DNA of 64,000 nt, from positions 784,880 to 848,879 of the forward strand of contig CATOSP010000002.1 of the NCBI GenBank assembly GCA_951812625.1. The letters run 5' to 3'. Shown piece after piece: positions 43,989-52,922 of this stretch. The stretch is from an uncultured Dehalococcoidia bacterium (GTDB lineage: Bacteria; Chloroflexota; Dehalococcoidia; Lucifugimonadales; UBA3495). Each line of letters starts with the position of its first letter. The first letter of the stretch is position 1. The position numbers and the translations under genes were made by a program. The notes under the pieces were generated by a model. That model ran no database searches, was not told the origin of the DNA, and was given only the letters and a program-made list of their open reading frames with translations.

Positions 43989-44891
43989 CTACCGGAAGTG
44001 AGGAATAACGTCATTGGCGATGCGCTGCATCACCATGGTGATCGCCGGAACGTCGCCAGAGTTCAGAGCCAGGATCACATGGTCCAGCCCGGCGTTCTGG
44101 TAGGCTTGAAGGGCGGCGGTCATCCCTTGGGCGTTGCTACCCGACAGGCGTGAGCGGGTTGCGGCCCGGTTGCTGGAAGGAGCACCATGCACCTCCACTT
44201 CGACGCGGAGCGACATCACCAACGAGTCTGGGTCTCGGCCAGCGGCCCCGGCGATGTTGCGGATTTCTCGTCTACCCATGCTGAACTCCTCTAGGGAGAG
44301 GCCGGAGGGGTGCCAGCCATCGCCGCGGGTCGCAGCCCTGCGGAGGGCTCCAGGACTTGCGCCGCCCACCCAAAGGGGGATGTGGGGTTTCTGGAGCGGC
44401 TTGGGAGAGAAACGGAGGTCGGAAAAGTTCCAGCGCCGACTATGGTAGCTGGGATTAGGGTTCGTCCAGAGTTCCTTCATTATGTCTATGGACTCATTGG
44501 TCAAGGAAGCCCGCTGGCTCATGTGAATGCCCAGTGCCTCGAATTCTTCGGTCATTGCTCCGACACCGACGCCCAAGGTCACCCGGCCACCGGATATCTG
44601 GTCCAGGCTCGCGGCATACTTCGCCAATTCCACTGGGTTGTGGTAGGGAAGCACCAGCACTGAGGTGCCCAAGAGCGCCCGGCGGGTGGTGGCCGCCAAG
44701 TAGGACAGAGTGGACAATGGGTGGTAGTAGGGCTTGTCCTCCAGCCGCTCCCGGATGTACCCGGTGTTGAACAGGTGGTCCATCACCCATAGGGAGTCGT
44801 ACCCCAAGTCTTCGGCCAGAGGTCCCAGATCGAGCACCTGTTGAGGGTCGGCCACGCCCCAGTTGTTGGGTATGGTGACGCCAATTTTCAT
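43989..44891 (-). CDS. LLM-class F420-dependent oxidoreductase
   Basis: A 300-residue luciferase-like protein with AAGGAA ahead of ATG 44891. MKIGVTIPNNWGVADP, EDLGYDSLWVMDH, ALLGTSVLVLPYHNPVELAKY cut at strand ends and GRVTLGVGVGAMTEEFEALG match F420-binding members; PHIPLWVGGASPGALRRAA is also typical. Its oxidised substrate is unknown. It is the distal gene of a minus-strand run from ino1, though the 135 bases before it hold the ribH 3' flank and may include a promoter. Confidence 0.87.
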   Translation of the reverse strand: MKIGVTIPNNWGVADPQQVLDLGPLAEDLGYDSLWVMDHLFNTGYIRERLEDKPYYHPLSTLSYLAATTRRALLGTSVLVLPYHNPVELAKYAASLDQISGGRVTLGVGVGAMTEEFEALGIHMSQRASLTNESIDIMKELWTNPNPSYHSRRWNFSDLRFSPKPLQKPHIPLWVGGASPGALRRAATRGDGWHPSGLSLEEFSMGRREIRNIAGAAGRDPDSLVMSLRVEVEVHGAPSSNRAATRSRLSGSNAQGMTAALQAYQNAGLDHVILALNSGDVPAITMVMQRIANDVIPHFR

Positions 44892-45026
44892 GGTTTCCTT
44901 CCTATCCGGGGGTTGTAGACGATGGGGACAGGTTGGCGCCGTAGGGATAGCCCGTCGTATCCGGTACGAATCTCGGCGACAAGGCGAATCAGTTCCCGTT
45001 CTGTGGTACGCGTCCTGCCTCGGTGG

Positions 45027-45500
45027 CTATGCGGTTCTGATGGACTGAACCAGGCGCGCAGTTTCGATGGCTGCGACCGCCGCATTACTGCCCAGATTTC
45101 CGGACTTGCCCCCGGCGCGGTTGATAGCCTGGTCCATATTCTCGGTGGTGAGAACTCCGAATATGGTTGGTACACCCGTCTCTACACCAACGCGCCCGAT
45201 ACCGCTGGAAGCCTGACCAGCTACCATGTCGTAATGGCTGGTCTCGCCGCGAATCACCGCGCCGAGGCATACCACGGAGTCGTATTGTCCCGATTCTGCG
45301 AGGGTCTTGGCTACGACCGGCAACTCAAACGACCCCGGGACCCAGGCCACACTGATGTTGGAGTCGGCGACTCCGTAGCGTTCCAACGTATCCAATGCGC
45401 CAGAGAGGAGTTGGCGGGTAACCACTTCGTTGAATCGAGCGACCACGACCGCTACTCTAAGTCCGCGGCCATCGAGTTCTCCCTTAAGCTCGTTGGGCAA
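45027..45500 (-). CDS. ribH: 6,7-dimethyl-8-ribityllumazine synthase
   Basis: A 157-residue enzyme joining the ribitylaminouracil and the dihydroxybutanone phosphate to form lumazine, the penultimate step to riboflavin. TTG 45500 has AGGAGA seven bases upstream. [23 protein letters not shown] and [15 protein letters not shown] with the catalytic His are conserved; [17 protein letters not shown] and [17 protein letters not shown] complete the family. No other rib gene is in the window, and I see no FMN riboswitch upstream. Confidence 0.96.
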   Translation of the reverse strand: MPNELKGELDGRGLRVAVVVARFNEVVTRQLLSGALDTLERYGVADSNISVAWVPGSFELPVVAKTLAESGQYDSVVCLGAVIRGETSHYDMVAGQASSGIGRVGVETGVPTIFGVLTTENMDQAINRAGGKSGNLGSNAAVAAIETARLVQSIRTA

Positions 45501-45580
45501 GATGGATTCTCCTGGTCTAGTTTAGGGTTCTCACGCTTAGTGCCAAAAATACAGTGAACCGAGTCGCTGCCAGTCAGGGT

Positions 45581-46282
45581 TTAACCTGCGCCATCACTCC
45601 GGGTGCGCACACCGGCTTCCAGGACTCTTTCCAGCAAATCGCCCTCGCTGACCGCACCGGTTAAGCGGGCGTGCTCATTGATGACCGTGAGAGGAACAGA
45701 ACGTACTCCGTAGGTCTGGCCCAGGCGCTGGAATTCCTGCACTTCGATAACATCAGCCTGTATGTAAGGGTTCTCCAGCGCCATGGCATGTGCGGTGTGG
45801 GAAAGGGCTGGGCAGTAGGGACAACTGGGCGTGACGAAAACTTGGATATGGACGTCCTGGTTGACCTGACGCAGCCTTTTGCGAGTGTCCATGCTCAGGG
45901 GGCTGACACCTCTGGAGATAGTCTTGATGCTTTCAATGATGGTAGCCATCTCGTATCCGATGGGGGCTCCATAGAACTTGAGGCGGGCGGGACCTCCTGC
46001 ACTCAACAGGACTGCTGGGATTCGGGTAACACCCTGATCTTCGGCAACCTGCGAGTCGCCGTAGAAGTCGACGACTTCCAAGTCGATCTTGGGCGAGAGG
46101 TCTGCAACCTCTTCCATCAAGTGTTGTGTCTGGGTGCAATACGGACACTCACGCCCTGGTATGGTGATGATCGAAGGTTTCTGGGTGAAGACCTGCACCC
46201 GGACGTTCCGCTTCAGGTCCTTGCGAAATGTGCGCTTGAGTTGGGCCTTGTCCTGGTCTGAGATCAGGTTCTGCTGGGCCAT
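45581..46282 (-). CDS. Protein disulfide oxidoreductase with two glutaredoxin-like domains
   Basis: A 233-residue PDO protein with two thioredoxin-fold units. Each has a CPYC active site: Cys46/Cys49 in GRECPYCTQT and a second pair about residue 154 in TPSCPYCPAL. The cis-Pro loops are RIPAVLLS and SVPLTVIN. Such tandem proteins, common in thermophilic bacteria and archaea, reduce, form or isomerise disulfides in the cytoplasm. No signal peptide. It precedes ribH by 80 bases on the same strand. Confidence 0.92.
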   Translation of the reverse strand: MAQQNLISDQDKAQLKRTFRKDLKRNVRVQVFTQKPSIITIPGRECPYCTQTQHLMEEVADLSPKIDLEVVDFYGDSQVAEDQGVTRIPAVLLSAGGPARLKFYGAPIGYEMATIIESIKTISRGVSPLSMDTRKRLRQVNQDVHIQVFVTPSCPYCPALSHTAHAMALENPYIQADVIEVQEFQRLGQTYGVRSVPLTVINEHARLTGAVSEGDLLERVLEAGVRTRSDGAG

Positions 46283-46448
46283 TCAGCAGGCTCCCATATG
46301 GTCAACTTCGGCAGTGCGTAAGTTCGCCGGAACGCCAGCCGACACAGAGCCACGTCGATTCCCCAAGTTCGCTCCCTCAGGCAAACGCAGCGGGAAAACG
46401 CTATCAAGGGGAAGCTGGGCCCCACTAGTTTACACGGGAAGTCGAGCG

Positions 46449-47105
46449 TTATCCACCCTGATCAAGCTTGCCCCGTATGGTAAACATCCGCTGGAACAGG
46501 GTAAAGCAGGAGATGATGGCTATGATGAGAAGGACCCAAAATATCTGGCCGATTATCAGACCGACGCCGAGAAGAACTACTCGCTCAGGCCGGGTCATGA
46601 GGCCTGACCGAATGGACACACCGAGCCCCTCGCCCCTGGCCCGCAGGTAGCTGACCCCTTGGGAGAATATCAGAGCCAGAAGCAGAACGATGATGAATAA
46701 GACCAGTTCACCCCCAGGGTATACCGGCCGCATGGCGATGAACGAGACCAGTTCGCCTTCCTCGAAATCAGTGCGCATGGCGTAGACTGCCAGACCTAGA
46801 AATAGTGCGGCTTCACCCAGGCGATCGAATACCGAGTCCAACAATGCCCCGAAGGGTGTTACCTTGCCGGTAAGCCTCGCAAGCGCACCGTCGAACAGGT
46901 CGAGCGCTCCTCCTAGCAGGAAGACGACGCCACCGACGAGCATCAAGTCGCTTGCTACCAAGTATGCCGACACAACGCAGACCGCGAAACCCAGAAGGGT
47001 GATTGAGTTGGGCGTCAGCTTCAGCGCGTGGAGTAAGCGCGCGCCCGGTTGTTCGATAAAGCGGAGCACGGCGCCTCTAACCTGTTCGCGTCCTGGAATG
47101 GTCAC
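46449..47105 (-). CDS. CDP-alcohol phosphatidyltransferase (likely phosphatidylinositol-phosphate synthase)
   Basis: A 218-residue membrane enzyme starting at GTG 47105 with GAGGAGG upstream. The CDP-alcohol motif is seen as ALDLFDGALARLTGKVTPFG then LLDSVFDR (D-x2-DG-x2-AR-x8-G-x3-D-x3-D), which binds the CDP-lipid. About six helices are present. Its neighbours are an inositol-1-phosphate synthase and a PimA-like mannosyltransferase, so inositol-1-phosphate rather than glycerol-3-phosphate is the likely acceptor, giving phosphatidylinositol phosphate. That is inference; a PgsA activity is the alternative. Confidence 0.88.
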   Translation of the reverse strand: MTIPGREQVRGAVLRFIEQPGARLLHALKLTPNSITLLGFAVCVVSAYLVASDLMLVGGVVFLLGGALDLFDGALARLTGKVTPFGALLDSVFDRLGEAALFLGLAVYAMRTDFEEGELVSFIAMRPVYPGGELVLFIIVLLLALIFSQGVSYLRARGEGLGVSIRSGLMTRPERVVLLGVGLIIGQIFWVLLIIAIISCFTLFQRMFTIRGKLDQGG

Positions 47106-47126
47106 TTGAGAAGTGGGCCTCCTCGA

Positions 47127-48281
47127 TTACTCTGACCCTCCAGCACTCGGAGGACCCCCGTTCCCGGGGGCTAATCCCGAGCAGGTCAGATAGAAGTCTT
47201 CGACTTGCCCGGCCACCCGCTCCCACCGGTATTGTTCTACATCCTTGCGGCCTTTGGAGCCCATTGACAGAGCCAACTCGGGATCGTCGATCAACTGTAT
47301 CAGTGAAGCAGAGAGGGCATCAGAATCCTTGCGGGGGAACAAAAGACCTTGACGCCCGTGTTCAATGATGGCGTTGTAGCCATCTATGTTGGAGGCGATT
47401 ACCGGTTTGCTAGAGGCCATAGCCTCTAGCAGCACATATCCAAAACTCTCCGAGCCGGTTGCAGGCGAGCAGCAAATGTCAGCGGTGGCGTAGTATCGCG
47501 GGAGGTCCTCGTCAGAGACACGACCAGTGAAGACCACGTCCTTCAGCGCTCGAGAGCTGAGGATTTGCTGGGAGTCTCGGTCCAGGTTTCCTGGACCGAC
47601 AATCAGTAGACGGATATCCGGTCTGTCCCACTTGACGCGGGCGTAGGCTTCAAGCAGGTACTTCAATCCCTTGCGCCGCTCCAGGCGTCCGACGAACAGG
47701 ATGTTGGTCTTGCCGTCCTGGTACTCCGCCAAAGGGGCCGGGTCCTTGGCGAATCGGTCCACGTCGATCCCGTTGGGGATGATCTTGTAGTCCCCGGGAA
47801 ATACGCTGCTGACGTAACGCCGCGCCGCAGGTGAAACGGCAATGCCACCGTGCAGCCGCTGGTGCCACCGCTTGATGATAGGATGACTCATGCGGTAGAG
47901 GTGCTGTCGCTGGTTGGATGCGTGGAATGTTCCGATATTCACGGCCTGGGAGAATTCAAGGACGCAGAGGGGGAGGATCGGCGCCAACGGTTCGTGCAGG
48001 TGGACGATGTCGAAGGCTTCTTCCCGGAGAAGAGCGCGTACCTTGGGATAGATCCACCAGGACAGGGACACCCTCGCAATAGACCCCCCGCTGGGCAGGG
48101 GTACCGACCGGCCCAGGTGCACAAAGTTTTCTCCGTCTTCGCGTTCCCTGGAAGGGGAGTGGGGGGCCAGCACTTGCACGTCGTGACCCACACGGGTCAA
48201 CTCGCGGCTTAACTGGGTTACATGGGCCGTCACCCCGCCCGGCCAGGTAAAGTCATAGGGTGACACCATTGCGATTTTCAA
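47127..48281 (-). CDS. GT4 glycosyltransferase, PimA-like
   Basis: A 384-residue GT-B enzyme. I place the start at TTG 48281, giving a MKIAMVSPYDFTWPGGV-type family N-terminus after GGGAG; the longer frame to 48431 runs into ino1 and lacks a ribosome site. WPGGVTAHVTQL is the acceptor-side loop; VGRLERRKGLKYLLEAY and GTGSESFGYVLLEAMASSKPVIAS include the nucleotide-sugar binding Glu pair. Sequence order resembles phosphatidylinositol mannosyltransferase (PimA) of actinobacteria. A peripheral membrane enzyme using GDP- or UDP-sugar; sugar identity is inferred. Confidence 0.88.
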   Translation of the reverse strand: MKIAMVSPYDFTWPGGVTAHVTQLSRELTRVGHDVQVLAPHSPSREREDGENFVHLGRSVPLPSGGSIARVSLSWWIYPKVRALLREEAFDIVHLHEPLAPILPLCVLEFSQAVNIGTFHASNQRQHLYRMSHPIIKRWHQRLHGGIAVSPAARRYVSSVFPGDYKIIPNGIDVDRFAKDPAPLAEYQDGKTNILFVGRLERRKGLKYLLEAYARVKWDRPDIRLLIVGPGNLDRDSQQILSSRALKDVVFTGRVSDEDLPRYYATADICCSPATGSESFGYVLLEAMASSKPVIASNIDGYNAIIEHGRQGLLFPRKDSDALSASLIQLIDDPELALSMGSKGRKDVEQYRWERVAGQVEDFYLTCSGLAPGNGGPPSAGGSE

Positions 48282-48366
48282 GCAGTGCTCCCTTACCCTC
48301 CCCGCGCTTCCCCGCCAGTTGTTCAAAGGGGCCGCTCCCAGGGCGGGAGAGGATGCCTGGGCTGCC

Positions 48367-49458
48367 CTACTCTGCGTCAGTGATCTCTGCTGCGTCGGTG
48401 ATAAATGACTCGACCATTTCGCGGGCAACATCGTCGGTGTACTGGTGGGGAGGGGACTTCATGAAGTAAGCGCTGGGGCCGGGTAGCGCTCCGCTGATGC
48501 CGCGATCCAGGGCCAGCTTAGCACACCGCACCGCATCTACCACCACACCGGCCGAGTTGGGGCTGTCCCAGACTTCCAGCTTGCATTCCAAGTTGATTGG
48601 GGCGCCCCCGAAAGAGCGTCCTTCAATGCGAATATAGCACCACTTGCGGTCCTGAAGCCAGGGCACATGGTCACTCGGTCCGATATGGATGTGGTCTGGG
48701 TCTATGCCGTCTTCCATTTGGGACGTGACCGACCCGGTCTTGGAAATCTTCTTTGAGACCAGTCGCTCCCGCTCCAGCATGTTAAGGAAATCGGTGTTGC
48801 CTCCGAAATTCAGTTGGTAGGTGTTCAGTATCTCAACACCCCGGTCTTCGAAGAGGCGGGTGAGGACCCGGTGGGTTATAGTTGCGCCCACCTGGGACTT
48901 TATGTCGTCGCCAACAATGGGAACGCCACACTCCTCAAACCGCCCACGCCAGTATTCTTCCCTGGCGAGGAATACCGGGATGCAGTTGACCATCGCGCAG
49001 CGGGCATTGAGGATCTGTTCCACGTACCATTTGGTGGCCATTTCGCTGCCCACGGGCAGATAGTTGATGACCACGTCGACGTCTCTTTCCCGGAGGATGC
49101 CTTCGATGTTAGCGGTCGAGTGGTTGGACTTCTTGACGAGGTGGGACACGTAACGGCCCACACCGTCATGGGTCATACCGCGTTCCACCGGCACTCCCAT
49201 GTGGGGAACGTCAGCGAACTTCAGGGTGTTATTGGGCTGAGTAAAGATGGCCTCCGAAACATCCTTGCCGACCTTGTTCTCGTCGATGTCGAAGGCAGCG
49301 ACAACCTCGATATCATCGATCCGGTAACCGCCGAGGTTGGTGTGCATGATGCCGGACACGTCTTCATCGTCCGGCAACTCCACGTAGTTGTGGATACCCT
49401 GAACCAACGAGGAAGCGCAGTTCCCCACTCCTATGATGGCGACCTTGATTTTCCCCAC
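48367..49458 (-). CDS. ino1: Inositol-1-phosphate synthase (actinobacterial type)
   Basis: A 363-residue NAD-dependent enzyme turning glucose-6-phosphate into inositol-1-phosphate. GTG 49458 has GGAGGAA eight bases upstream. The Rossmann start is [47 protein letters not shown] and [10 protein letters not shown] are the conserved catalytic parts. The length fits the actinobacterial form. First of three minus-strand genes (ino1, GT4, phosphatidyltransferase) separated by short gaps, thus likely an operon for inositol phospholipids. Confidence 0.95.
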   Translation of the reverse strand: MGKIKVAIIGVGNCASSLVQGIHNYVELPDDEDVSGIMHTNLGGYRIDDIEVVAAFDIDENKVGKDVSEAIFTQPNNTLKFADVPHMGVPVERGMTHDGVGRYVSHLVKKSNHSTANIEGILRERDVDVVINYLPVGSEMATKWYVEQILNARCAMVNCIPVFLAREEYWRGRFEECGVPIVGDDIKSQVGATITHRVLTRLFEDRGVEILNTYQLNFGGNTDFLNMLERERLVSKKISKTGSVTSQMEDGIDPDHIHIGPSDHVPWLQDRKWCYIRIEGRSFGGAPINLECKLEVWDSPNSAGVVVDAVRCAKLALDRGISGALPGPSAYFMKSPPHQYTDDVAREMVESFITDAAEITDAE

Positions 49459-49604
49459 TGCTTAAATTCCTCCGTTGGGCCGGGTCACGCGCGCTGGCGT
49501 GCAGAAAAGCTGATGAATTGTAGCAATTTGCGAAAATCGCTACAAGTGTCCGGTTTTCGGATAGTGGTCGAAGTTGAGGGCGATCAGTCAGTTGACGACC
49601 GCGA

Positions 49605-50282
49605 TTAGCTGAAGAAGCGGAAGATCGCGGTCCGGTCGTCGTGACGGGAGCGGCGGCCCAGTTGTTCGGGAACCTGTCCTTCGTTGATGCGTTCTTCCAC
49701 TAAGCTGTTCACACGCTCCGCAGCCTCTTCGGGTGTTGCCGCTGCCCGCACGAGGTCGGCCAACTCGGAAACCAAGACGTTGTCTGTAACCCCGTCAGTG
49801 GCCAGCACAAGACGGCTGCCCGACTCTATCTCGAATTCGGTGCGCACCAGTGTGGGTGGGCGTTGTGTTGCCCCTATTGCCTTGGCGACCCCAACATGGA
49901 GAAACCCTCCGACTCTGCCGGTGAGTTGCTCCACCGAGTCGGAGCCGACAAGGAAGATCGGGCTGTCACCTGCCCCCATGACGTGCAATCGGCCGTCCAG
50001 GTAGAGTGCTCCGGAGAAAGTGGTGAGTAGAAAACGTCCACCGCCTACCTGGTAGAACTCTTCGTTAAGCTCGTTGAGAATGGTGATCACGTCTTCCGGA
50101 CCGGTCAAAGCCCCTGTCTCTAAGGCCTCGACTACGGACTGGCTCGCTTCCTCGCCGCCGTGTCCGGTGACCCCGTCCATCACTGCATCGAGGAAAGAGT
50201 TGTTCCCCAAGTCCCGAACGAGGTAGCTGTCTTCTCCGTGGGCTGAGTTGTCCTGAAATGCCGCTACGGTGCTTCCGAGCAT
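49605..50282 (-). CDS. PP2C-family Ser/Thr phosphatase
   Basis: A 225-residue metal-dependent phosphatase; ATG 50282 has GAGGA upstream. GEDSYLVRD, then FLDAVMDGVTGHGGEEAS (metal-binding Asp), VMGAGDSPIFLV, LATDGVTDNV and SRHDDRTAIF carry all the conserved acidic residues. It is a compact single domain without membrane segments. Placed just after a kinase-like gene in a MoxR-type run, it probably reverses that kinase. Confidence 0.9.
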   Translation of the reverse strand: MLGSTVAAFQDNSAHGEDSYLVRDLGNNSFLDAVMDGVTGHGGEEASQSVVEALETGALTGPEDVITILNELNEEFYQVGGGRFLLTTFSGALYLDGRLHVMGAGDSPIFLVGSDSVEQLTGRVGGFLHVGVAKAIGATQRPPTLVRTEFEIESGSRLVLATDGVTDNVLVSELADLVRAAATPEEAAERVNSLVEERINEGQVPEQLGRRSRHDDRTAIFRFFS

Positions 50283-50354
50283 ACGCGTTGGTCCTCACAG
50301 TTGCTCAGCAAGTTTGATTTGCCTCTGGATTTGGATACTGACCGAAAACCATGT

Positions 50355-51377
50355 TCATCGGCCCAAGTCCGCCAGTTCGGTATCTGCATCGAACATGTAA
50401 CGCGCCCAGTGGTCGCCGCGTAGGAGTTCCAAAGCCTCGTTCCATGCCTGGCGGGTTTGGTCTATATCGGGAAGCTTGCGGTTTCGTGCGGCGACCGCAT
50501 CCAGATAGGAGTTCAGGTCACTGCGGAAACCGTCCAAGTCGGCATAAGTTCGCTCCTTGAGCCGGTCAATCATGCCGTCTGCTGTATCCCGGACTGTGGA
50601 ATCAGCGTCGCTATAGCTCAACGACATTTCTTCCAGTTCCTGCACATAGTTGACCACCGGGCGCTGTCCATGGGGGTCACGATAACCGTCGGCCTGATTC
50701 GGAGGCTCCTGGGGGGTGGTGTAGAACTTCAATATCTCCAAGTACGAGTCGAATACGGTGCGGGCAGGGCCTCCCCTGATGTTAGTCTCCCCTTCTACAG
50801 GCACTAGGTCGGCGCAGTCAATGATGGTCAGCTGTCCGGTACCGGGTCTGTAGAACAGATTTTGGGGACGCATGTCAAGGAGTACGTAACCGACTTCCAG
50901 AAAGGATGCCTGAACCTCAAGCAATTGGCGGTGGACCGGAAATGGATCGTCTGGGTCTAATGGCGTCAACGGGTGAAGCGCGAAAAGGTTTTGTCCTATG
51001 CCTGTGGGAACGCGCTGGATCCTTGCACGCATGTCCCCCACCATAAGCGGAATTCCATTGGCTCGTTCCTCGACGATCACCCGGTATGCGTTGCCTTGTG
51101 AGTCTCCATAGAATTCGTCGTGGTTGGCCCGCTCCGAACATCCTATCAGGGAGGCTATGCATGGGGTGTTTCCCGGGAGGCGTTCCAGAACTTCCAACAT
51201 CCGGTCGGTGCGAGATTCCGTGCTGCCGTGCATTCCTCGGCTGATCATCTGGGGGACGGGACGCTTCAGCACAACCGACGCACCGGTTTCATGGTCGATA
51301 GCTGCACGCACTTCATAGTCCGCGCCCGACCCCAGGAGGCCGGTTATCTGAAATCGGTTGAGATCCACTAACTGCAT
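50355..51377 (-). CDS. Protein-kinase-like protein
   Basis: A 340-residue protein with an atypical kinase fold. ITGLLGSGADYEVRAA is the Gly-loop region, VVLKRP carries the ATP-binding Lys38, and VLLDMRPQNLFYRP replaces the usual HRD-x4-N catalytic loop while keeping the Asp and Asn; IIDCADLV takes the DFG place, keeping the metal-binding Asp. So activity is possible although motifs are unusual. It has a C-terminal helical part (about 230-330) of unknown role. It lies 72 bases before the phosphatase and after DUF4129. No membrane segment. Confidence 0.78.
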   Translation of the reverse strand: MQLVDLNRFQITGLLGSGADYEVRAAIDHETGASVVLKRPVPQMISRGMHGSTESRTDRMLEVLERLPGNTPCIASLIGCSERANHDEFYGDSQGNAYRVIVEERANGIPLMVGDMRARIQRVPTGIGQNLFALHPLTPLDPDDPFPVHRQLLEVQASFLEVGYVLLDMRPQNLFYRPGTGQLTIIDCADLVPVEGETNIRGGPARTVFDSYLEILKFYTTPQEPPNQADGYRDPHGQRPVVNYVQELEEMSLSYSDADSTVRDTADGMIDRLKERTYADLDGFRSDLNSYLDAVAARNRKLPDIDQTRQAWNEALELLRGDHWARYMFDADTELADLGR

Positions 51378-51494
51378 ACTTGCAACGTGTTTCCGAAGTC
51401 ACAAGGATGGTACATTTTCGCCTGAAATAATGCAACTGAAAGTCGACGAGTAGTCAGGTAAGAGTCCCCCACGAAAAGCCGCATCAACTGGCCA

Positions 51495-52922
51495 TCATTC
51501 TTCCTGCCGGTTCGGGTCTTGCTCCCTTCCCTCCTGCTCCTCTACAAACCTGTTCAATTCCGTCCAGTCCGACCGCAACCTTTCCATCTCCTCGTCGGAC
51601 ACCTGAAATGAGCCGTAGTAGGCGACCTGGAAATCGTCGACAATACGCTCTACCGGAGCTACGGGCAACGACCCATCGAGAGTGCCTTCGTGCTCCTTCG
51701 GGGTCTGCCAGTCTTCCCGGGTACATCCACGCCGTGCTGCCAGAGTCAACATACCGTGGTAAAATTCCCGAGGGTTTCTCGGGGTGGGAGGCCGCGGCCG
51801 CCTGCGCCGGCCCAGGGACATTACATTGGCCAGAAGACTGCTGGCCAGTGCGGAAAGGTCGTCATTGACCCGGCTCCAGCTGAACACCGACTCCCGGGTC
51901 TCTTCTACCTGGCTAGGGACTCTCAGCATACGCCGAAATCTGTAAACCTTGTAAAGCAACCAGCCTGCCAGAGAAGCTCCGATCAGGAATCCGAGGAGCT
52001 TCAAAGTAGCAACGAGCAGTGGAGGCAAGCCGTTGTCCCCAACACCCTCCCGCATGGTCTCATGAAACTGGCGTATCTGTTCCTGCGCCATGGCCAACCC
52101 GCTCAAGTCGCCACCGCCAAATCGCTCGGAGACCCAGGTGCCCAAGGCAACCAGAAGTCCCGCAATGTACCCCAACGCGAGCAGGACCGGTTTCAACACC
52201 CAGAAGCCTATAGTGCCTATCAGCTTCAATAGCCAGCGAGTGACGTCGTCCAGTCCTCCCAGGCCAGCCGCGCTCAACAACAGCCCCGCCAACAGCACCA
52301 GCACGACACAGACGGAGATGGGTATCCACCAGTTCATCCCCATTACCTGTCCTTCCCCGGCCTCTGAAGAGAACCGGGCCAGCGACAGACCTACCAGCCC
52401 AACCCCAAAGAACCCGACGATCAGGAAGCCACTGATCAAGTCAGCGGAACTCATACTGTCGATTATCACTGCTAGGAACAGCACTACCAGTCCCCATTGG
52501 AATGAGGTGCGTACGGCGTCCAGCGAAACCTCGTCGTGGGCTAGGGAGCTGCTACGCCACCAAGCCAATACCAAGAATGCAAACACCATTACTTGCCGCA
52601 GTGCAACCCCGATACCCCCATCCATGAAGGCACCAATAGGGATGATGCCATTACCCGTGGCCATATGCGCCAGGATGAGTACAGATACGAGGCTGAGAAC
52701 CAGCCCCATAGATCCTCTGAGGTTAGCCGTGAATCGCGTTGTCTGGACGTACAGCGACAGGAGGTATGCCCACAAAACCCCCAACCACACGACCCAGAAT
52801 GGCAACATGGGCGGAGGTTGCTGTACCGCGACGCCGATGATGTTGAATATCAAATAGAAGCCACAGGCTTCCAGAAACATTACCGCGCCGGTGACCAGAC
52901 TAGTTCGAAGAAGTGGACTCAT
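51495..52922 (-). CDS. Membrane protein with C-terminal DUF4129 domain
   Basis: A 475-residue protein. I use ATG 52922, overlapping the DUF58 gene end by 23 bases; a longer frame to 53033 overlaps more. At least seven hydrophobic helices lie in residues 10-250, then two more around 310-340, and finally a DUF4129-like cytoplasmic domain with REFYHGMLTLAARRG and YGSFQVSDEEMERLR. In many bacteria DUF4129 is fused to a transglutaminase core; the papain-like Cys-His-Asp core is not visible here. Its partners are MoxR and DUF58. Confidence 0.82.
   Translation of the reverse strand: MSPLLRTSLVTGAVMFLEACGFYLIFNIIGVAVQQPPPMLPFWVVWLGVLWAYLLSLYVQTTRFTANLRGSMGLVLSLVSVLILAHMATGNGIIPIGAFMDGGIGVALRQVMVFAFLVLAWWRSSSLAHDEVSLDAVRTSFQWGLVVLFLAVIIDSMSSADLISGFLIVGFFGVGLVGLSLARFSSEAGEGQVMGMNWWIPISVCVVLVLLAGLLLSAAGLGGLDDVTRWLLKLIGTIGFWVLKPVLLALGYIAGLLVALGTWVSERFGGGDLSGLAMAQEQIRQFHETMREGVGDNGLPPLLVATLKLLGFLIGASLAGWLLYKVYRFRRMLRVPSQVEETRESVFSWSRVNDDLSALASSLLANVMSLGRRRRPRPPTPRNPREFYHGMLTLAARRGCTREDWQTPKEHEGTLDGSLPVAPVERIVDDFQVAYYGSFQVSDEEMERLRSDWTELNRFVEEQEGREQDPNRQEE

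Noticed and set aside
44922-45557. A 211-codon plus-strand ORF opposite ribH
   Set aside because: The minus strand has a complete lumazine synthase here with a ribosome site.
45500-45580. FMN riboswitch before ribH
   Set aside because: The gap is only 80 bases and none of the conserved FMN-aptamer segments is visible.
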